A stretch of 41,360 nucleotides of DNA from a virus, in the IMG/VR virus record IMGVR_UViG_3300027736_001811, positions 1-41,360 of that record; one strand, written 5' to 3'. Made by a program: the position numbers and the translations under genes. Below the pieces are notes generated by a model. It was not told the origin of the DNA. It saw nothing but the letters and a program-made list of their open reading frames with translations, and made no database searches. Shown here piece after piece: positions 9,852 through 18,976 of the stretch (positions are counted from its first letter, which is position 1; each line of letters starts with the position of its first letter).

Positions 9852-9866
9852 AATAGCTATTATTTT
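9852..9866. terminator. Weak palindrome after the tail fibre gene
   Basis: AATAGCTATT (9852-9861) with flanking A and T runs can form a short hairpin just after the fibre stop codon. It is too weak to be sure that it terminates. Confidence 0.3.
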
Positions 9867-9883
9867 ACTGTGATAAGTATGTA

Positions 9884-10321
9884 ATGAATGTTTTTCTTAT
9901 AGACTTTGATGCCAGATTACAAGCCTGGCATCACCTTAAAAAAAAATTAATTGATTCTAGTATAACTCAAACTTGCGTTGAGGTTGATGCCTGGTGGCAA
10001 CAGGCCCCACTTATTAATCATCATCTACATACATCTGATATAGAAAACTGGCCAACTCCTTGGGAATTATTAGCAGAAAATACGTATTGTACTATTTCTC
10101 GTGGGTTGGGCATTTGCTATACATTACTTTTATTGGGCATACAAAACATTGACTTTTCTATTGGAAAAGACGATAATAACGAAGAAGTAGCATTAGTCTT
10201 AGTTGACCACGCTAAATATATACTCAATTACTACCCCAATACAGTACTAAGTAATACTCTACACGATTTTAAAATAAACAACTCATTAGAGTTAACTAAA
10301 CTACTTGAAAAGATAAAATGA
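9884..10321 (+). CDS. Hypothetical phage protein before nrdA, 145 aa
   Basis: No function recognised. Residues 9-80 carry a striking aromatic pattern (ARLQAWHHLKKKL, VDAWWQQAPLINHHLH, WPTPWELLAENTYC), followed by a helical, hydrophobic segment (LGICYTLLLLGI) and an acidic middle. Proteins with the same WW..PL.N.HLH...WP.PW.LL.N pattern occur in other aquatic T4-like phages, by recollection and unchecked. It is coupled to nrdA by an ATGA overlap, so a role linked to nucleotide supply is possible but unproven. Confidence 0.7.
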   Translation: MNVFLIDFDARLQAWHHLKKKLIDSSITQTCVEVDAWWQQAPLINHHLHTSDIENWPTPWELLAENTYCTISRGLGICYTLLLLGIQNIDFSIGKDDNNEEVALVLVDHAKYILNYYPNTVLSNTLHDFKINNSLELTKLLEKIK

Positions 10322-12639
10322 AAATTGAAGTAATAAAAAGAAACGGAACAAAAGAACCGCTCACATTAGAAAAATGGCAAGCTCAAGTAGCCAAAATATG
10401 TAAAGGAATCGCTGATGTAAGTCCCTCAATGGTAGAAATTAAATCTCAACTACACTTCTATGATGGTATTACTACAAAACAAATAGATGAAATTACACTT
10501 AGGGCAATCGTTGATTTGATTGATGTAGAATCAAACACTGATATTGGACATACTAATTATCAATATGTCGCCGGAAAACAACGTATTAGTATGCTTAGAA
10601 AAGATGTATATGGTAAATACGACCCTCCATCATTGTATGAAATAGTTAAAAAAAATGTAGCAACAGGTCTTTATACAAATGAACTATTAACTTGGTATAC
10701 AGAAGAAGATTGGAATAAAATGAATGATATTTTAGATCATTCTAAAGATGAATTATATAGTTATGCTGCCATTGAACAATTAATTGAAAAATATTTAGTA
10801 AAAAATCGTGCTACAAAGCAGATATACGAAACTCCGCAGATTAGATATATAATTGCAGCAGCAACAGTTTTTCATAAAGAAGAACCAAATACTGCTAGAA
10901 TGCGTTATATAAAGGAATACTACAATGCAGCATCAGATGGACTTTTTACCCTTGCTACTCCTGTGCTTGCTGGTCTCGGTACCCCTACTAAGCAATTCAG
11001 TTCGTGCGTACTTATTAGGAGTGATGATGACTTGGATAGTATTTTCGCTTCTGGTGAGATGATGGCCAAGTATGCTAGTAAACGTGCTGGCATAGGATTA
11101 GAAATTGGTAGGCTAAGACCATTGGGTAGTCCTATCCGCGGTGGCGAAATCATGCATACCGGGATGATCCCATTCTTAAAGAAATGGTTTGGTGACTTGA
11201 GAAGCTGTAGTCAGGGTGGCATTCGTAACGCATCCGCCACTGTATTTTACCCTATATGGCATCATCAGTTTGATGACCTTATTGTACTTAAGAACAATCA
11301 AGGAACAGAAGAAACCCGAGTCCGTCATATGGATTATGGGGTTGTGCTTAGTGCTTTCTTCTGGAGACGATTTAAAAACAAAGAAGATATAACATTCTTT
11401 GATCCAAATGAAGTTCCAGACTTGTATGAAGCATTTTATAAGAACACTGAGTTGTTTGAAACGTTATATGTTAAGTATGAAAAACAAAAAGGTCTTCGGA
11501 AAAAGACAATGAGTGCCGAAGAAGTATTCAAAAGTGGCATACTGAAAGAACGCACAGACACTGGACGTATCTATCTAGTGTTCATTGACAATGTAATGAA
11601 GCAAGGTCCATTTGATCCTGAGTACCACACTATCTATCAAAGCAACTTGTGTGTTGAGATTTTATTACCCACAAAATCTTTTAAAAGATTAGATGACGAA
11701 ACCGGGAGGATTGCTTTATGTACACTCGGGAGCATAAATTGGGGTACTTGTCGTAATCCAGAAGACATGCGTAGAGCTTGTCGCATACTACAACGTAGCC
11801 TTTGTAATATTTTAGATTACCAAGACTTCCTAAGCATTCAAAGCAAGTTAAGCAATGACGAAATTCAACCACTTGGTATTGGCATTACTAATCTTGCTTA
11901 CTGGCATGCCAAACGTGGACTAAAGTATGGAGAGAAGGATGCACTACAGGAAGTTAAATCTTGGATGGAACATTTTGCATTTTATCTAACGGAGGCAACT
12001 GTAGAGTTAGCCAAAGAACGCGGTCCTTGCTTGCATAGCCAACACACACGGTATGGTAAAGGTATATTCCCGTGGGAACTACGTGCCAAAGGTGTTAATG
12101 AACTAGCAGACTTTACTCCAGAACTTGATTGGGAAACTCTTCGTGCTAACATGAAACAGTATGGGGTACGCAATGCAACACTTATGGCTGTTGCTCCTGT
12201 TGAGTCTAGCAGTGTTGTTATTAACAGTACGAACGGTATTGAAATGCCAATGAGTTTGATTAGTGTTAAAGAAAGCAAGGCAGGATCGTTTGTACAAGTT
12301 ATTCCAGAGTATCATAGATTAAAGAACAAATATCAACTGATGTGGGAACAGAAAGACTGTGATGGGTACTTAAAAACCGCAGCGGTACTAGCGGCTTATG
12401 TAGATCAGGCTATATCTGTAAATACTTTTTATAATCCCAAACATTTTCCTGACAGAAAAGTTCCAACTACCTTGATAGCAAAGAACTTGATGCAAAGTCA
12501 CTATTACGGTCTAAAAACTTTTTACTACTCACTTATTAATAAGGCCGGTAGCAAATCAGATGATGAAATTCCACCTGATATGCCACTTGAACCTATTAAC
12601 TTTGATGATGAAGAAAATTGTGAGGCCTGCAAATTATGA
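10318..12639 (+). CDS. nrdA: Ribonucleotide reductase class Ia, large (alpha) subunit
   Basis: Reduces ribonucleoside diphosphates to deoxyribonucleotides for phage DNA synthesis, using a radical passed from NrdB. The N-terminus is an ATP-cone (VIKRNGTKEPLTLEKW, residues 5-20). The redox pair is C230 (SSCVLI) and C468 (ALCTLGSINWG). The thiyl radical triad N443-C445-E447 lies in NLCVEI. A tyrosine-free stretch PVESSSVVINSTNGIEMP forms part of the substrate loop. The C-terminal tail ends CEACKL, the swinging CxxC that is re-reduced by glutaredoxin. Its 773 residues compare with 754 in T4 and 761 in E. coli. It is followed by a small gene, then nrdB and a glutaredoxin gene, so the whole redox chain is in one operon. 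Complete and apparently functional. Confidence 0.97.
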   Translation: MKIEVIKRNGTKEPLTLEKWQAQVAKICKGIADVSPSMVEIKSQLHFYDGITTKQIDEITLRAIVDLIDVESNTDIGHTNYQYVAGKQRISMLRKDVYGKYDPPSLYEIVKKNVATGLYTNELLTWYTEEDWNKMNDILDHSKDELYSYAAIEQLIEKYLVKNRATKQIYETPQIRYIIAAATVFHKEEPNTARMRYIKEYYNAASDGLFTLATPVLAGLGTPTKQFSSCVLIRSDDDLDSIFASGEMMAKYASKRAGIGLEIGRLRPLGSPIRGGEIMHTGMIPFLKKWFGDLRSCSQGGIRNASATVFYPIWHHQFDDLIVLKNNQGTEETRVRHMDYGVVLSAFFWRRFKNKEDITFFDPNEVPDLYEAFYKNTELFETLYVKYEKQKGLRKKTMSAEEVFKSGILKERTDTGRIYLVFIDNVMKQGPFDPEYHTIYQSNLCVEILLPTKSFKRLDDETGRIALCTLGSINWGTCRNPEDMRRACRILQRSLCNILDYQDFLSIQSKLSNDEIQPLGIGITNLAYWHAKRGLKYGEKDALQEVKSWMEHFAFYLTEATVELAKERGPCLHSQHTRYGKGIFPWELRAKGVNELADFTPELDWETLRANMKQYGVRNATLMAVAPVESSSVVINSTNGIEMPMSLISVKESKAGSFVQVIPEYHRLKNKYQLMWEQKDCDGYLKTAAVLAAYVDQAISVNTFYNPKHFPDRKVPTTLIAKNLMQSHYYGLKTFYYSLINKAGSKSDDEIPPDMPLEPINFDDEENCEACKL

Positions 12640-12857
12640 ACAAACAACAAAAATTAGTAGCACTAAGAAAAGAACTCATGAATGCATATGAGTATATGAA
12701 ATGTGCAAATTTGGAAGAATTCAAACAAAGATTGCAATGGCTCAGTGAGGGTATGTTGAAAAATCATATTACTGCTGCTGGACATTTAATCAACATGAAA
12801 GAAATTGAACTATATCAAGAATATCGTGAAAAACGAGAACAGATTAAAGGGCAATAA
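12636..12857 (+). CDS. Small helical protein between nrdA and nrdB, 73 aa
   Basis: Not recognised. The 73 residues are almost entirely amphipathic helix rich in Glu, Lys and Gln (KQQKLVALRKELMNAYEYMK ... IELYQEYREKREQIK), suggesting a helical hairpin or coiled coil. ATGA overlap with nrdA and direct abutment to the nrdB ATG put it inside the reductase operon. It may be a regulator or partner of the reductase, but that rests only on position. Confidence 0.7.
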   Translation: MNKQQKLVALRKELMNAYEYMKCANLEEFKQRLQWLSEGMLKNHITAAGHLINMKEIELYQEYREKREQIKGQ

Positions 12858-14000
12858 ATGTCAAAACAACAATACAACTTAACAACAAAGACAGACTATC
12901 TTAATCGTAAGATGTTTCTAGACCCAGCCGGTCCAGTTACTATTCAACGCTTTGAGGAAGTAAGGTATCCAAAAATTGCCAAGTTTGAAGAAACAGCAAG
13001 AGGATTCTTTTGGCAACCAGAAGAAATCAGTTTAACAAAAGATGCCAACGACTTCAAAGATGCTAGTGATGCAGTTAAACATATTTTCACTAGTAACTTA
13101 CTACGTCAAACAGCATTAGATAGTTTACAAGGACGAGCACCAAGTCAAGTATTCACGCCGGTAGTAAGTTTGCCTGAATTAGAAGCATTGATATATAACT
13201 GGAGTTTCTTTGAGACAAACATCCACAGTAAGAGTTATAGTCACATTATCCGTAACATTTATAATGTGCCTAAAGAAATATTCAATACTATACATGATAC
13301 ACAAGAAATTATTGACATGGCCAGTAGTGTTGGTAAGTATTACGAAGACCTACACAGAATTAATTGTATCAAAGAACTAAATGTTAATTCATTGCCAGAC
13401 TGGCAGGCACGATATGCTGGTCTTCACTCTGTTACCGAACAAGAACATGTAAGAGCCATATGGATGGCTTTACATGCTTCATACGCTTTGGAAGCATTCC
13501 GCTTTATGGTATCATTTGCTACCTCATTAGCAATGGTTGAGAACAAAATCTTTATTGGTAATGGCAATATTATCAGTTTAATTCTCCAAGATGAACTTCT
13601 CCATAAAGGTTGGACTGCCTACATTATTAATCAAGTAATCAAAGATGACCAACGTTTTGCTAGTATAAAGCAAGAATGCGAAGGTGAAGTATATGCATTA
13701 TATGCAGATGTTATCCGTGAAGAAAAAGCCTGGGCAGATTATTTGTTTAACAAAGGTCCTGTCATTGGATTGAATGCTAATGTATTGAAAGACTTTGTAG
13801 ACTACACAGCAGTAGGGGCATTGAAAGAGATTGGTATTAAGTATCAAGGTAATAGTCCAAAATCTACTCCTATACCTTGGTTCCGGAAACACACTGATAC
13901 ATCTAATAAACAGGCCGCACTTCAAGAAACAGAAAGTACGAACTATGTAATTGGGGTATTAAACGGAGAGATTAATTATGAAGAATTGCCAAATTTATAA
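12858..14000 (+). CDS. nrdB: Ribonucleotide reductase class Ia, small (beta) subunit
   Basis: Houses the di-iron centre and tyrosyl radical that feed NrdA. Expected ligands are visible: D88 (LDSLQGR), E119 and H123 (FFETNIHSKSY), E212 (ALEAFRF), and E246 and H249 (DELLH). The radical tyrosine is Y127. Length 380 is normal (E. coli 376). One oddity is that the first helix pair reads E-T-N-I-H, three residues between ligands, where E. coli NrdB and, from memory, T4 NrdB have E-T-I-H with two. All residues after this point are shifted by one relative to E. coli. The C-terminus (NYEELPNL) fits the peptide that docks on NrdA. Confidence 0.95.
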   Translation: MSKQQYNLTTKTDYLNRKMFLDPAGPVTIQRFEEVRYPKIAKFEETARGFFWQPEEISLTKDANDFKDASDAVKHIFTSNLLRQTALDSLQGRAPSQVFTPVVSLPELEALIYNWSFFETNIHSKSYSHIIRNIYNVPKEIFNTIHDTQEIIDMASSVGKYYEDLHRINCIKELNVNSLPDWQARYAGLHSVTEQEHVRAIWMALHASYALEAFRFMVSFATSLAMVENKIFIGNGNIISLILQDELLHKGWTAYIINQVIKDDQRFASIKQECEGEVYALYADVIREEKAWADYLFNKGPVIGLNANVLKDFVDYTAVGALKEIGIKYQGNSPKSTPIPWFRKHTDTSNKQAALQETESTNYVIGVLNGEINYEELPNL

Positions 14001-14012
14001 GAAAGAAATATT

Positions 14013-14243
14013 ATGACAGCAATAATATGGAGTAAGTATCATTGTTCTTATTGTGACCAAGCAAAAGCCTTGTTAAAGAGCAAAGGGATAATATTTGAAG
14101 AAAAGAAAATTGGTGACGGTTATACAAAAGAAGAATTATTAGAAGCAGTACCAACTGCAAAAAGTGTCCCGCAAATCTTCCTAGATGGAGAACTTGTGGG
14201 CGGGTTTACAGAACTCAAGAAAAAATTAACAGAAAGCATTTAA
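14013..14243 (+). CDS. Glutaredoxin
   Basis: A 76-residue thioredoxin-fold protein with active site C11-S-Y-C14, cis-proline motif SVPQIF and the glutathione-binding G-G pair in LVGGFTEL. In T4 the equivalent NrdC re-reduces the C-terminal cysteines of NrdA. The location directly after nrdB, with NrdA ending in CEACKL, makes the same role likely here. It is complete for a minimal glutaredoxin. It shares TAATG with the next gene. Confidence 0.92.
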   Translation: MTAIIWSKYHCSYCDQAKALLKSKGIIFEEKKIGDGYTKEELLEAVPTAKSVPQIFLDGELVGGFTELKKKLTESI

Positions 14244-14536
14244 TGGAAGCAGGAAAAATTTATACAATTAAACTTAATTCGGGTGAAGAAGTAATTACCA
14301 AAGTTGTTGAAATAACTAGAGATAATTTAATTATTACTGACCCGGTATCTATCGCACCGGGACAACAGGGAATGCAAATGATTCCTAGTATGTTTACCGC
14401 AGAACCTCGCGGAAAAGTAACACTAAATACTAATGCGATTGCTTTTTATGCTAATACTGATGATAATATAAAAGACAAGTATATTGAGGCAACTACTGGT
14501 ATTAAAATACCAGATAAAAAAATTATATTAGGTTAG
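14243..14536 (+). CDS. Sm-like small phage protein of unknown role, 97 aa
   Basis: The first 50 residues (GKIYTIKLNSGEEVITKVVE ... NLIITDPVSI) read as consecutive beta strands of the kind found in Sm/LSm-like barrels. A less structured tail follows, with a conserved-looking IKDKYIEATTGIKIP. Possible RNA binding is an inference from strand pattern only. It overlaps the glutaredoxin stop codon and lies between DNA-precursor genes and tail genes. Confidence 0.65.
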   Translation: MEAGKIYTIKLNSGEEVITKVVEITRDNLIITDPVSIAPGQQGMQMIPSMFTAEPRGKVTLNTNAIAFYANTDDNIKDKYIEATTGIKIPDKKIILG

Positions 14537-14542
14537 GATTAA

Positions 14543-14824
14543 ATGGCAAACTTAAGTAGAATGGGTGACGCAAATGAACCTGGTGGACAAATTATGCGAG
14601 GAGCAGAAACTGTTTTTGCTAATGGAATAAAAGTGGGTTTACATGTAAGCCAAATTTCTCCACATGCGCCCTGGGGAAAACCTCATCCACCACATGATGC
14701 TGCCAGAACTACAGACGGTAGCCCAACCGTGTTTGCAGAAGGAAGCCCGGTACTCAGAGTCGGTTCTGGAAATACATGTGGACACCGAATTGTTCAAGGG
14801 TCACCTGATGTTTTTTGTCCTTAA
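14543..14824 (+). CDS. PAAR-domain tail spike tip protein (T4 gp5.4-like)
   Basis: A 93-residue PAAR protein, the small cone that caps the membrane-piercing spike of contractile tails. PAAR features are seen in order: G-D...EPGGQIMRGAETVFANG, later DGSPTVFAEGSPVLRVGS, and C-terminal CGHRIVQGSPDVF. Histidines and cysteines (H52, H59, H62, C84 and C92 region) could bind the structural metal. T4 gp5.4 is 97 residues. The following two genes probably also encode tail or virion parts. Confidence 0.88.
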   Translation: MANLSRMGDANEPGGQIMRGAETVFANGIKVGLHVSQISPHAPWGKPHPPHDAARTTDGSPTVFAEGSPVLRVGSGNTCGHRIVQGSPDVFCP

Positions 14825-14832
14825 GGTCATAT

Positions 14833-16068
14833 ATGAGCGATACAGGTAAACAATCACCGTTAGGCACAAATGTATTAAGTTCATTACTAACTAATGTTGG
14901 TTTTTATATTAATCCAATCGCTCAAGGATATATGGGCGTTAGTAAAACATATACTCAATATACGTTTGGAGCAATAGTTAATAATTCATGTTTAAATAAA
15001 TTAACTTATGCTATCAATGATGCTTATACCCGAGGATTAGTAGATGATACTACATATAATAATTTAATATCTATTGGTTCTGACACCATTCCAGCATTAG
15101 GTAATTCACCCTCTGCATCTTTCAATTGGACCGGACCCGCTAATAATGGTAGCCCGGATAGTACAAAAAGAGCATCTTGGTTACCGTATACTGCTACCGG
15201 CAACAAAGCAGTTACACAGTGGGGATATGTGCGGTTATTTGCATTACAAGCATGGAATGAATTTAATTGGAATGGGTTATATGCAGGCACTGTTCCTGCC
15301 TACAAAGATTTTTGTTCATCGTTTATATCATCTTATAGTTTTATTGAATATTCCAATCAATCAATCAATACATTAAATAATGCCAAAACGTTCCTTAAGG
15401 GAACATACAGTAATATGAATGATTTAACTACCGCTGATATATCAGGGGTAAGTCTATCTACACAATTATTTGGTCAAGATTTATTAAATTCAGGGAAGGC
15501 TATTAACCTTGCTAAAATTCTTACATTTGGCTTGCCATCTAATTTATTACAAACGTTAAAAGAATATAATGCATTTACTAGTTCATTAAGTGTAGCATTA
15601 TTATCTAGTGGCTTAACAGCAGCTGAAATTGAATCAATTTCAACTGATGCTGCAACTGTAACTGCCACACAAGAACAAAAACTATACGGTGCATTTTTAA
15701 TAATTATAGGAGTGGATTTAACTGATATATTAATTCCTATAAATTGTAAGACAGAAAATTTAGAATCTCTTGCTGATTTATTAAACGTTAAAAAGTTATT
15801 TCCTAATAGTTATTTAACATTAACTGTTCCGTTATACAATAGTAATCCGGGGCCAACTAACAGTAAGACATACTATCCTATATTTGACCTTAGTGTTGCT
15901 AATCCAGTATTATCCACTCCTGCCATACAAGAACAAGTAGGGTCAGTTGTCCCGCCAGGCGTACCAAGTGAAAGAGACGGCTGGAATGATGGGGCGGATG
16001 CTGGCGGTGGCGCTGGCGATGCCGGCAATGATGGCGGTGGCGGTGGTAGTGGCAGCGGATATCAATAA
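14833..16068 (+). CDS. Probable virion structural protein with Gly-rich tail, 411 aa
   Basis: Start chosen at ATG 14833, preceded by TAAGG, rather than the TTG at 14815 that lies inside the PAAR gene. The protein is Ser/Asn/Thr-rich, with features such as WNEFNWNGLYAGTVPAYKDF and many hydrophobic helices. Its C-terminus is a flexible run of Gly, Asp and Ser after a proline-rich stretch (VVPPGVPSERDGWNDG). No catalytic motif was seen. Placement between the PAAR gene and another large structural-looking gene suggests a baseplate, tail or capsid-decoration component. It is not assigned to any named T4 gene. Confidence 0.7.
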   Translation: MSDTGKQSPLGTNVLSSLLTNVGFYINPIAQGYMGVSKTYTQYTFGAIVNNSCLNKLTYAINDAYTRGLVDDTTYNNLISIGSDTIPALGNSPSASFNWTGPANNGSPDSTKRASWLPYTATGNKAVTQWGYVRLFALQAWNEFNWNGLYAGTVPAYKDFCSSFISSYSFIEYSNQSINTLNNAKTFLKGTYSNMNDLTTADISGVSLSTQLFGQDLLNSGKAINLAKILTFGLPSNLLQTLKEYNAFTSSLSVALLSSGLTAAEIESISTDAATVTATQEQKLYGAFLIIIGVDLTDILIPINCKTENLESLADLLNVKKLFPNSYLTLTVPLYNSNPGPTNSKTYYPIFDLSVANPVLSTPAIQEQVGSVVPPGVPSERDGWNDGADAGGGAGDAGNDGGGGGSGSGYQ

Positions 16069-16080
16069 CAAATAAATGTA

Positions 16081-17718
16081 ATGGCAACCTTTTTTCAAAA
16101 TAGTTTAATACAGCGTAATACTGTTACGTCCGGTATACCACAATTAAATATTCAAGTGGCTGCAATCGGATTTGGCTCGTATTTAACAAATATATTACCG
16201 CCTGATATCGCAGTAGCAGCCGGCGCATTTGCTGCTTCTATGCAACAAATTAAAAATATAGAATCAATCCCAATTGAGAAATTTGCTCAGGTTGCTGCTA
16301 ATATTGAAACTACTAAAGATTTACCTTTAATTAACGGAACCGATGTTCCAGCAGATCAATCATTAGTAAATACTGCATCAGAATTAGTAGCACTTGGCAG
16401 TGGGGTATATGGTATATATACGATGAGTGATTTTTTAGGCTCAATGTCTGGGTTGCCATATCCATGGAAAACCTTAATGACTCAAATTTCATTATTAGAA
16501 ACTGGTCCAAATAATTCAGCCGCCGCATTAGGAGGAACATTATATGAAATTTATGAAAATCTATATAATGCAGTAACCGCAGCTTCCCCGGTTATGCTTA
16601 CTATACAAGGATTTATTGATCAAGCCGATGCTGAAATTTCAGCAATTAGGTCACGCAGCCCACTACTATCAAATAGATTAAATACAGTTTGGGATTTAAC
16701 TGGCAAACAATTAACAATTGAACAACGAGCAAGATATACTGCATTACCGCCAGTACCGGATCCGCAAGATACTTTTCTATCAGTATATCCGGTAACATTG
16801 TATAGTTTTACTGATTCAATGCCGGTATATTCTAAACTCACTAACCCGCATTTATATGCTCAAACATTAGAAAATATATCAGATTGGGGAACTATTGGTG
16901 GACAAAGCATTGTGGGAATGATGCGAGAATCCCGCAATGAGGAACGACTGGCTAAAATAGGTATTACTTTAGATAATAATATTCCAAATACGCTTGATGA
17001 AAAAACAGTTGAGGTATTATTGGCTAATGGAACAGTGCCAGGTGCTATAGTTGGATTACCCATCAAAACTGATTGTCCAGTTACATCATTTACAGTTCCA
17101 GCCAATTCAAATACTCCAGTAGAAGTGTGTGCGGCTGGATATTGGAATCCCAATGATGAATTATATTATGTAAGTCAATTACCACATATTATTACAAATT
17201 CACAATTAGGCGATTTACAATTAGGTAGTGTAGACTCTACCGCAACAAGACAAGGGTTTGATGTCAAAACTTTTGAGGAAAATATATGGGCAGGAATTAT
17301 ATCAGCAACCCCACCAAGTCCGCCGGCTCCCCCTACTGCTATTCCTGCAGGATCGGTAACATCGGCAGCATTCAATTTAGGGCCTGCAAATAACGGAACA
17401 GGTCCATTTGGAAATGGAAAATCATTGTGCGGTGATAATAATGCCCCTATATCAGTAATTAGAACCGGAGATTGTATTACTGTTGGTGAAGGAATCCCCG
17501 TAGAATTTTCCCCAATAACGCCGGGTAGTTTAGCAGGAATTCCGATAGAATTTTCCCCCATGGCGTCGGGTAGTTTAGCAGGAACTCCTTATAAAAACTT
17601 GATACCGCCTAATCTTAATACGTTGTTTACTTCTAAAACGCTTTCTCCGGCATCATATCCTATTCAAGAGGCAATCGATCAAGTAATACATTGTAACTGT
17701 GATTGTTGGATTGGTTAA
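16081..17718 (+). CDS. Probable virion structural protein, 545 aa
   Basis: Not recognised by name. Residues 1-200 are helical and Ala-rich, the middle contains an alternating Pro/Thr region, and residues about 405-425 are Pro-rich (PPSPPAPPTAIPAG). A short internal duplication, (G/A)IP(V/I)EFSP...GSLAG, occurs twice in tandem near residues 473-500, encoded at about 17497-17585. The C-terminus is Cys-rich (HCNCDCWIG), which is unusual for a phage structural protein and could bind metal or form disulphides. It starts 12 bases after the preceding gene, so the two are probably co-expressed tail components. Confidence 0.7.
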   Translation: MATFFQNSLIQRNTVTSGIPQLNIQVAAIGFGSYLTNILPPDIAVAAGAFAASMQQIKNIESIPIEKFAQVAANIETTKDLPLINGTDVPADQSLVNTASELVALGSGVYGIYTMSDFLGSMSGLPYPWKTLMTQISLLETGPNNSAAALGGTLYEIYENLYNAVTAASPVMLTIQGFIDQADAEISAIRSRSPLLSNRLNTVWDLTGKQLTIEQRARYTALPPVPDPQDTFLSVYPVTLYSFTDSMPVYSKLTNPHLYAQTLENISDWGTIGGQSIVGMMRESRNEERLAKIGITLDNNIPNTLDEKTVEVLLANGTVPGAIVGLPIKTDCPVTSFTVPANSNTPVEVCAAGYWNPNDELYYVSQLPHIITNSQLGDLQLGSVDSTATRQGFDVKTFEENIWAGIISATPPSPPAPPTAIPAGSVTSAAFNLGPANNGTGPFGNGKSLCGDNNAPISVIRTGDCITVGEGIPVEFSPITPGSLAGIPIEFSPMASGSLAGTPYKNLIPPNLNTLFTSKTLSPASYPIQEAIDQVIHCNCDCWIG

Positions 17719-17747
17719 CCAAACAATTAGGTGTAAAGTACATACTG

Positions 17748-17756
17748 TGATATAAT
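17748..17756 (+). promoter_or_regulatory. Extended -10 promoter TGATATAAT
   Basis: TGATATAAT is a perfect extended -10 box after the structural genes. Transcription would begin about base 17763, only two bases before the ATG at 17765. Either the mRNA is almost leaderless or translation starts at the second ATG (17783). Confidence 0.5.
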
Positions 17757-17764
17757 ACAATATT

Positions 17765-18349
17765 ATGCATCTACCTATTTATATGATTAATATTGCTAAA
17801 TATGCCATTGGTTTGGCTATACTATTGTTTGGGCTTAGTTTTACTAGTGTTCAAGTACCCACTATTATAAATGATACTGCACATGTAGTGGCTAAAATAA
17901 TTGACCCTAAACAAATTACTTGCATGGCAAAAAATATTTTTTATGAAGCCGGCGCGGAATCTACCCTAGGTCAGGCTGCTGTGGCTCGGGTAGTAATGAA
18001 TAGAGTAGCACATGGATTTGGTAAAAATCCATGTCAAGTAATATATCAAATTAATATGATTGAAAGACCAACAGACGAAGGTGAAATTGCAAAATTTAGA
18101 TTGTGTCAATTTAGTTGGGTTTGCGAGGATAAACCCGAACCTAGTAAAACCAATCCTGCATATATTCAGGCAAATCAAGTGGCATATGATGTACTAGTAA
18201 ATGACGCATATAAAGAAGTAGTCCCGAAATCAACTTTGTTTTTTCATAATATATATGTAGATCCAATGTGGCCATATAAACAAGTAATTAAAATTGGAAA
18301 TCATATTTTTTATAGTAAATCAACAAAACAACAGGATACTAAAAAATGA
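17765..18349 (+). CDS. Cell wall hydrolase, SleB/Hydrolase_2 family (probable endolysin)
   Basis: Cleaves peptidoglycan, probably for host lysis. An N-terminal hydrophobic segment (IAKYAIGLAILLFGLSF, residues 10-26) acts as signal-anchor. The SleB domain then starts at CMAKNIFYEAGAESTLGQ, which contains the catalytic-type Glu of YEAGAE, and continues with AVARVVMNRV and CQFSWVCED, all hallmark motifs of the family. Length 194 is normal. A signal-anchor endolysin can be exported by the host Sec system. No separate holin is obvious nearby. The first ATG lacks a Shine-Dalgarno sequence; the second, at 17783, is possible. It overlaps the next gene by ATGA. Confidence 0.88.
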   Translation: MHLPIYMINIAKYAIGLAILLFGLSFTSVQVPTIINDTAHVVAKIIDPKQITCMAKNIFYEAGAESTLGQAAVARVVMNRVAHGFGKNPCQVIYQINMIERPTDEGEIAKFRLCQFSWVCEDKPEPSKTNPAYIQANQVAYDVLVNDAYKEVVPKSTLFFHNIYVDPMWPYKQVIKIGNHIFYSKSTKQQDTKK

Positions 18350-18936
18350 CTTTAAGCAAAAGTTCTTCTTCAGAGCCTGAGGCCTTAGGAAGTTTACGTA
18401 TACAAAATACAGTTAATAACCCTAACGCAGACTTAGCCCAATCTTCTGCTGAATTATTAGACTTGTTCTCTTCAATGGAACAACAACAATTGGATCTAGA
18501 AGAAACTGCTGACTGGAAAAAAGATAATATGGAATATGATTTACGTTCTACTGAGTGGATAGTAGAAAAAGTAAAGGCAGATAATGTGTATGCCCAGAAT
18601 TTATATGCTAGTATGTGTAATAGAGATTTTGTAAAAAATGATGTATGGCCTATCCTAACAGATAAACGATGGAGTTGCAGTTGGAGGCATGCGGGTAGCA
18701 TAATTGCTGATATGCAAGAAATTGGAGATTATATAAATTGGTATTGCAGTGGTATAATTGACCTACATGAAATAGATGAAAAATTAGACAATCTAGGCAA
18801 CCCATTAAATGAAGACGAAAAGAAAAAAATGCTTGAATTGAAAGCGCATGTTCCTGAAGGTGTAGTAACTGACGAAATACGTAAAGATTTACTACAATTA
18901 GGCTGGATAGTTTTAAATGACATTGAAAACAAATAA
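18346..18936 (+). CDS. Conserved phage protein of unknown function, 196 aa
   Basis: Not assigned. After a disordered Ser-rich N-terminus (SKSSSSEPEALGSL) the protein is helical and acidic. It carries a distinctive segment WSCSWRHAGSIIADMQEIGDYINWYCSG and a C-terminal motif VTDEIRKDLLQLGWIV. I recall similar W.SCSWR.AG.I...GDY..WYCSG proteins in T4-like phages of marine and freshwater bacteria, without known function. It is coupled by ATGA to the lysis hydrolase. Confidence 0.7.
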   Translation: MTLSKSSSSEPEALGSLRIQNTVNNPNADLAQSSAELLDLFSSMEQQQLDLEETADWKKDNMEYDLRSTEWIVEKVKADNVYAQNLYASMCNRDFVKNDVWPILTDKRWSCSWRHAGSIIADMQEIGDYINWYCSGIIDLHEIDEKLDNLGNPLNEDEKKKMLELKAHVPEGVVTDEIRKDLLQLGWIVLNDIENK

Positions 18937-18976
18937 ATACAAAGCTATCTAATCAAAAACTTACCCTATAATTTAT

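Noticed and set aside
14815-14832. TTG start for the gene ending at 16068
   Set aside because: It lies inside the PAAR gene; the ATG at 14833 has a proper TAAGG site.
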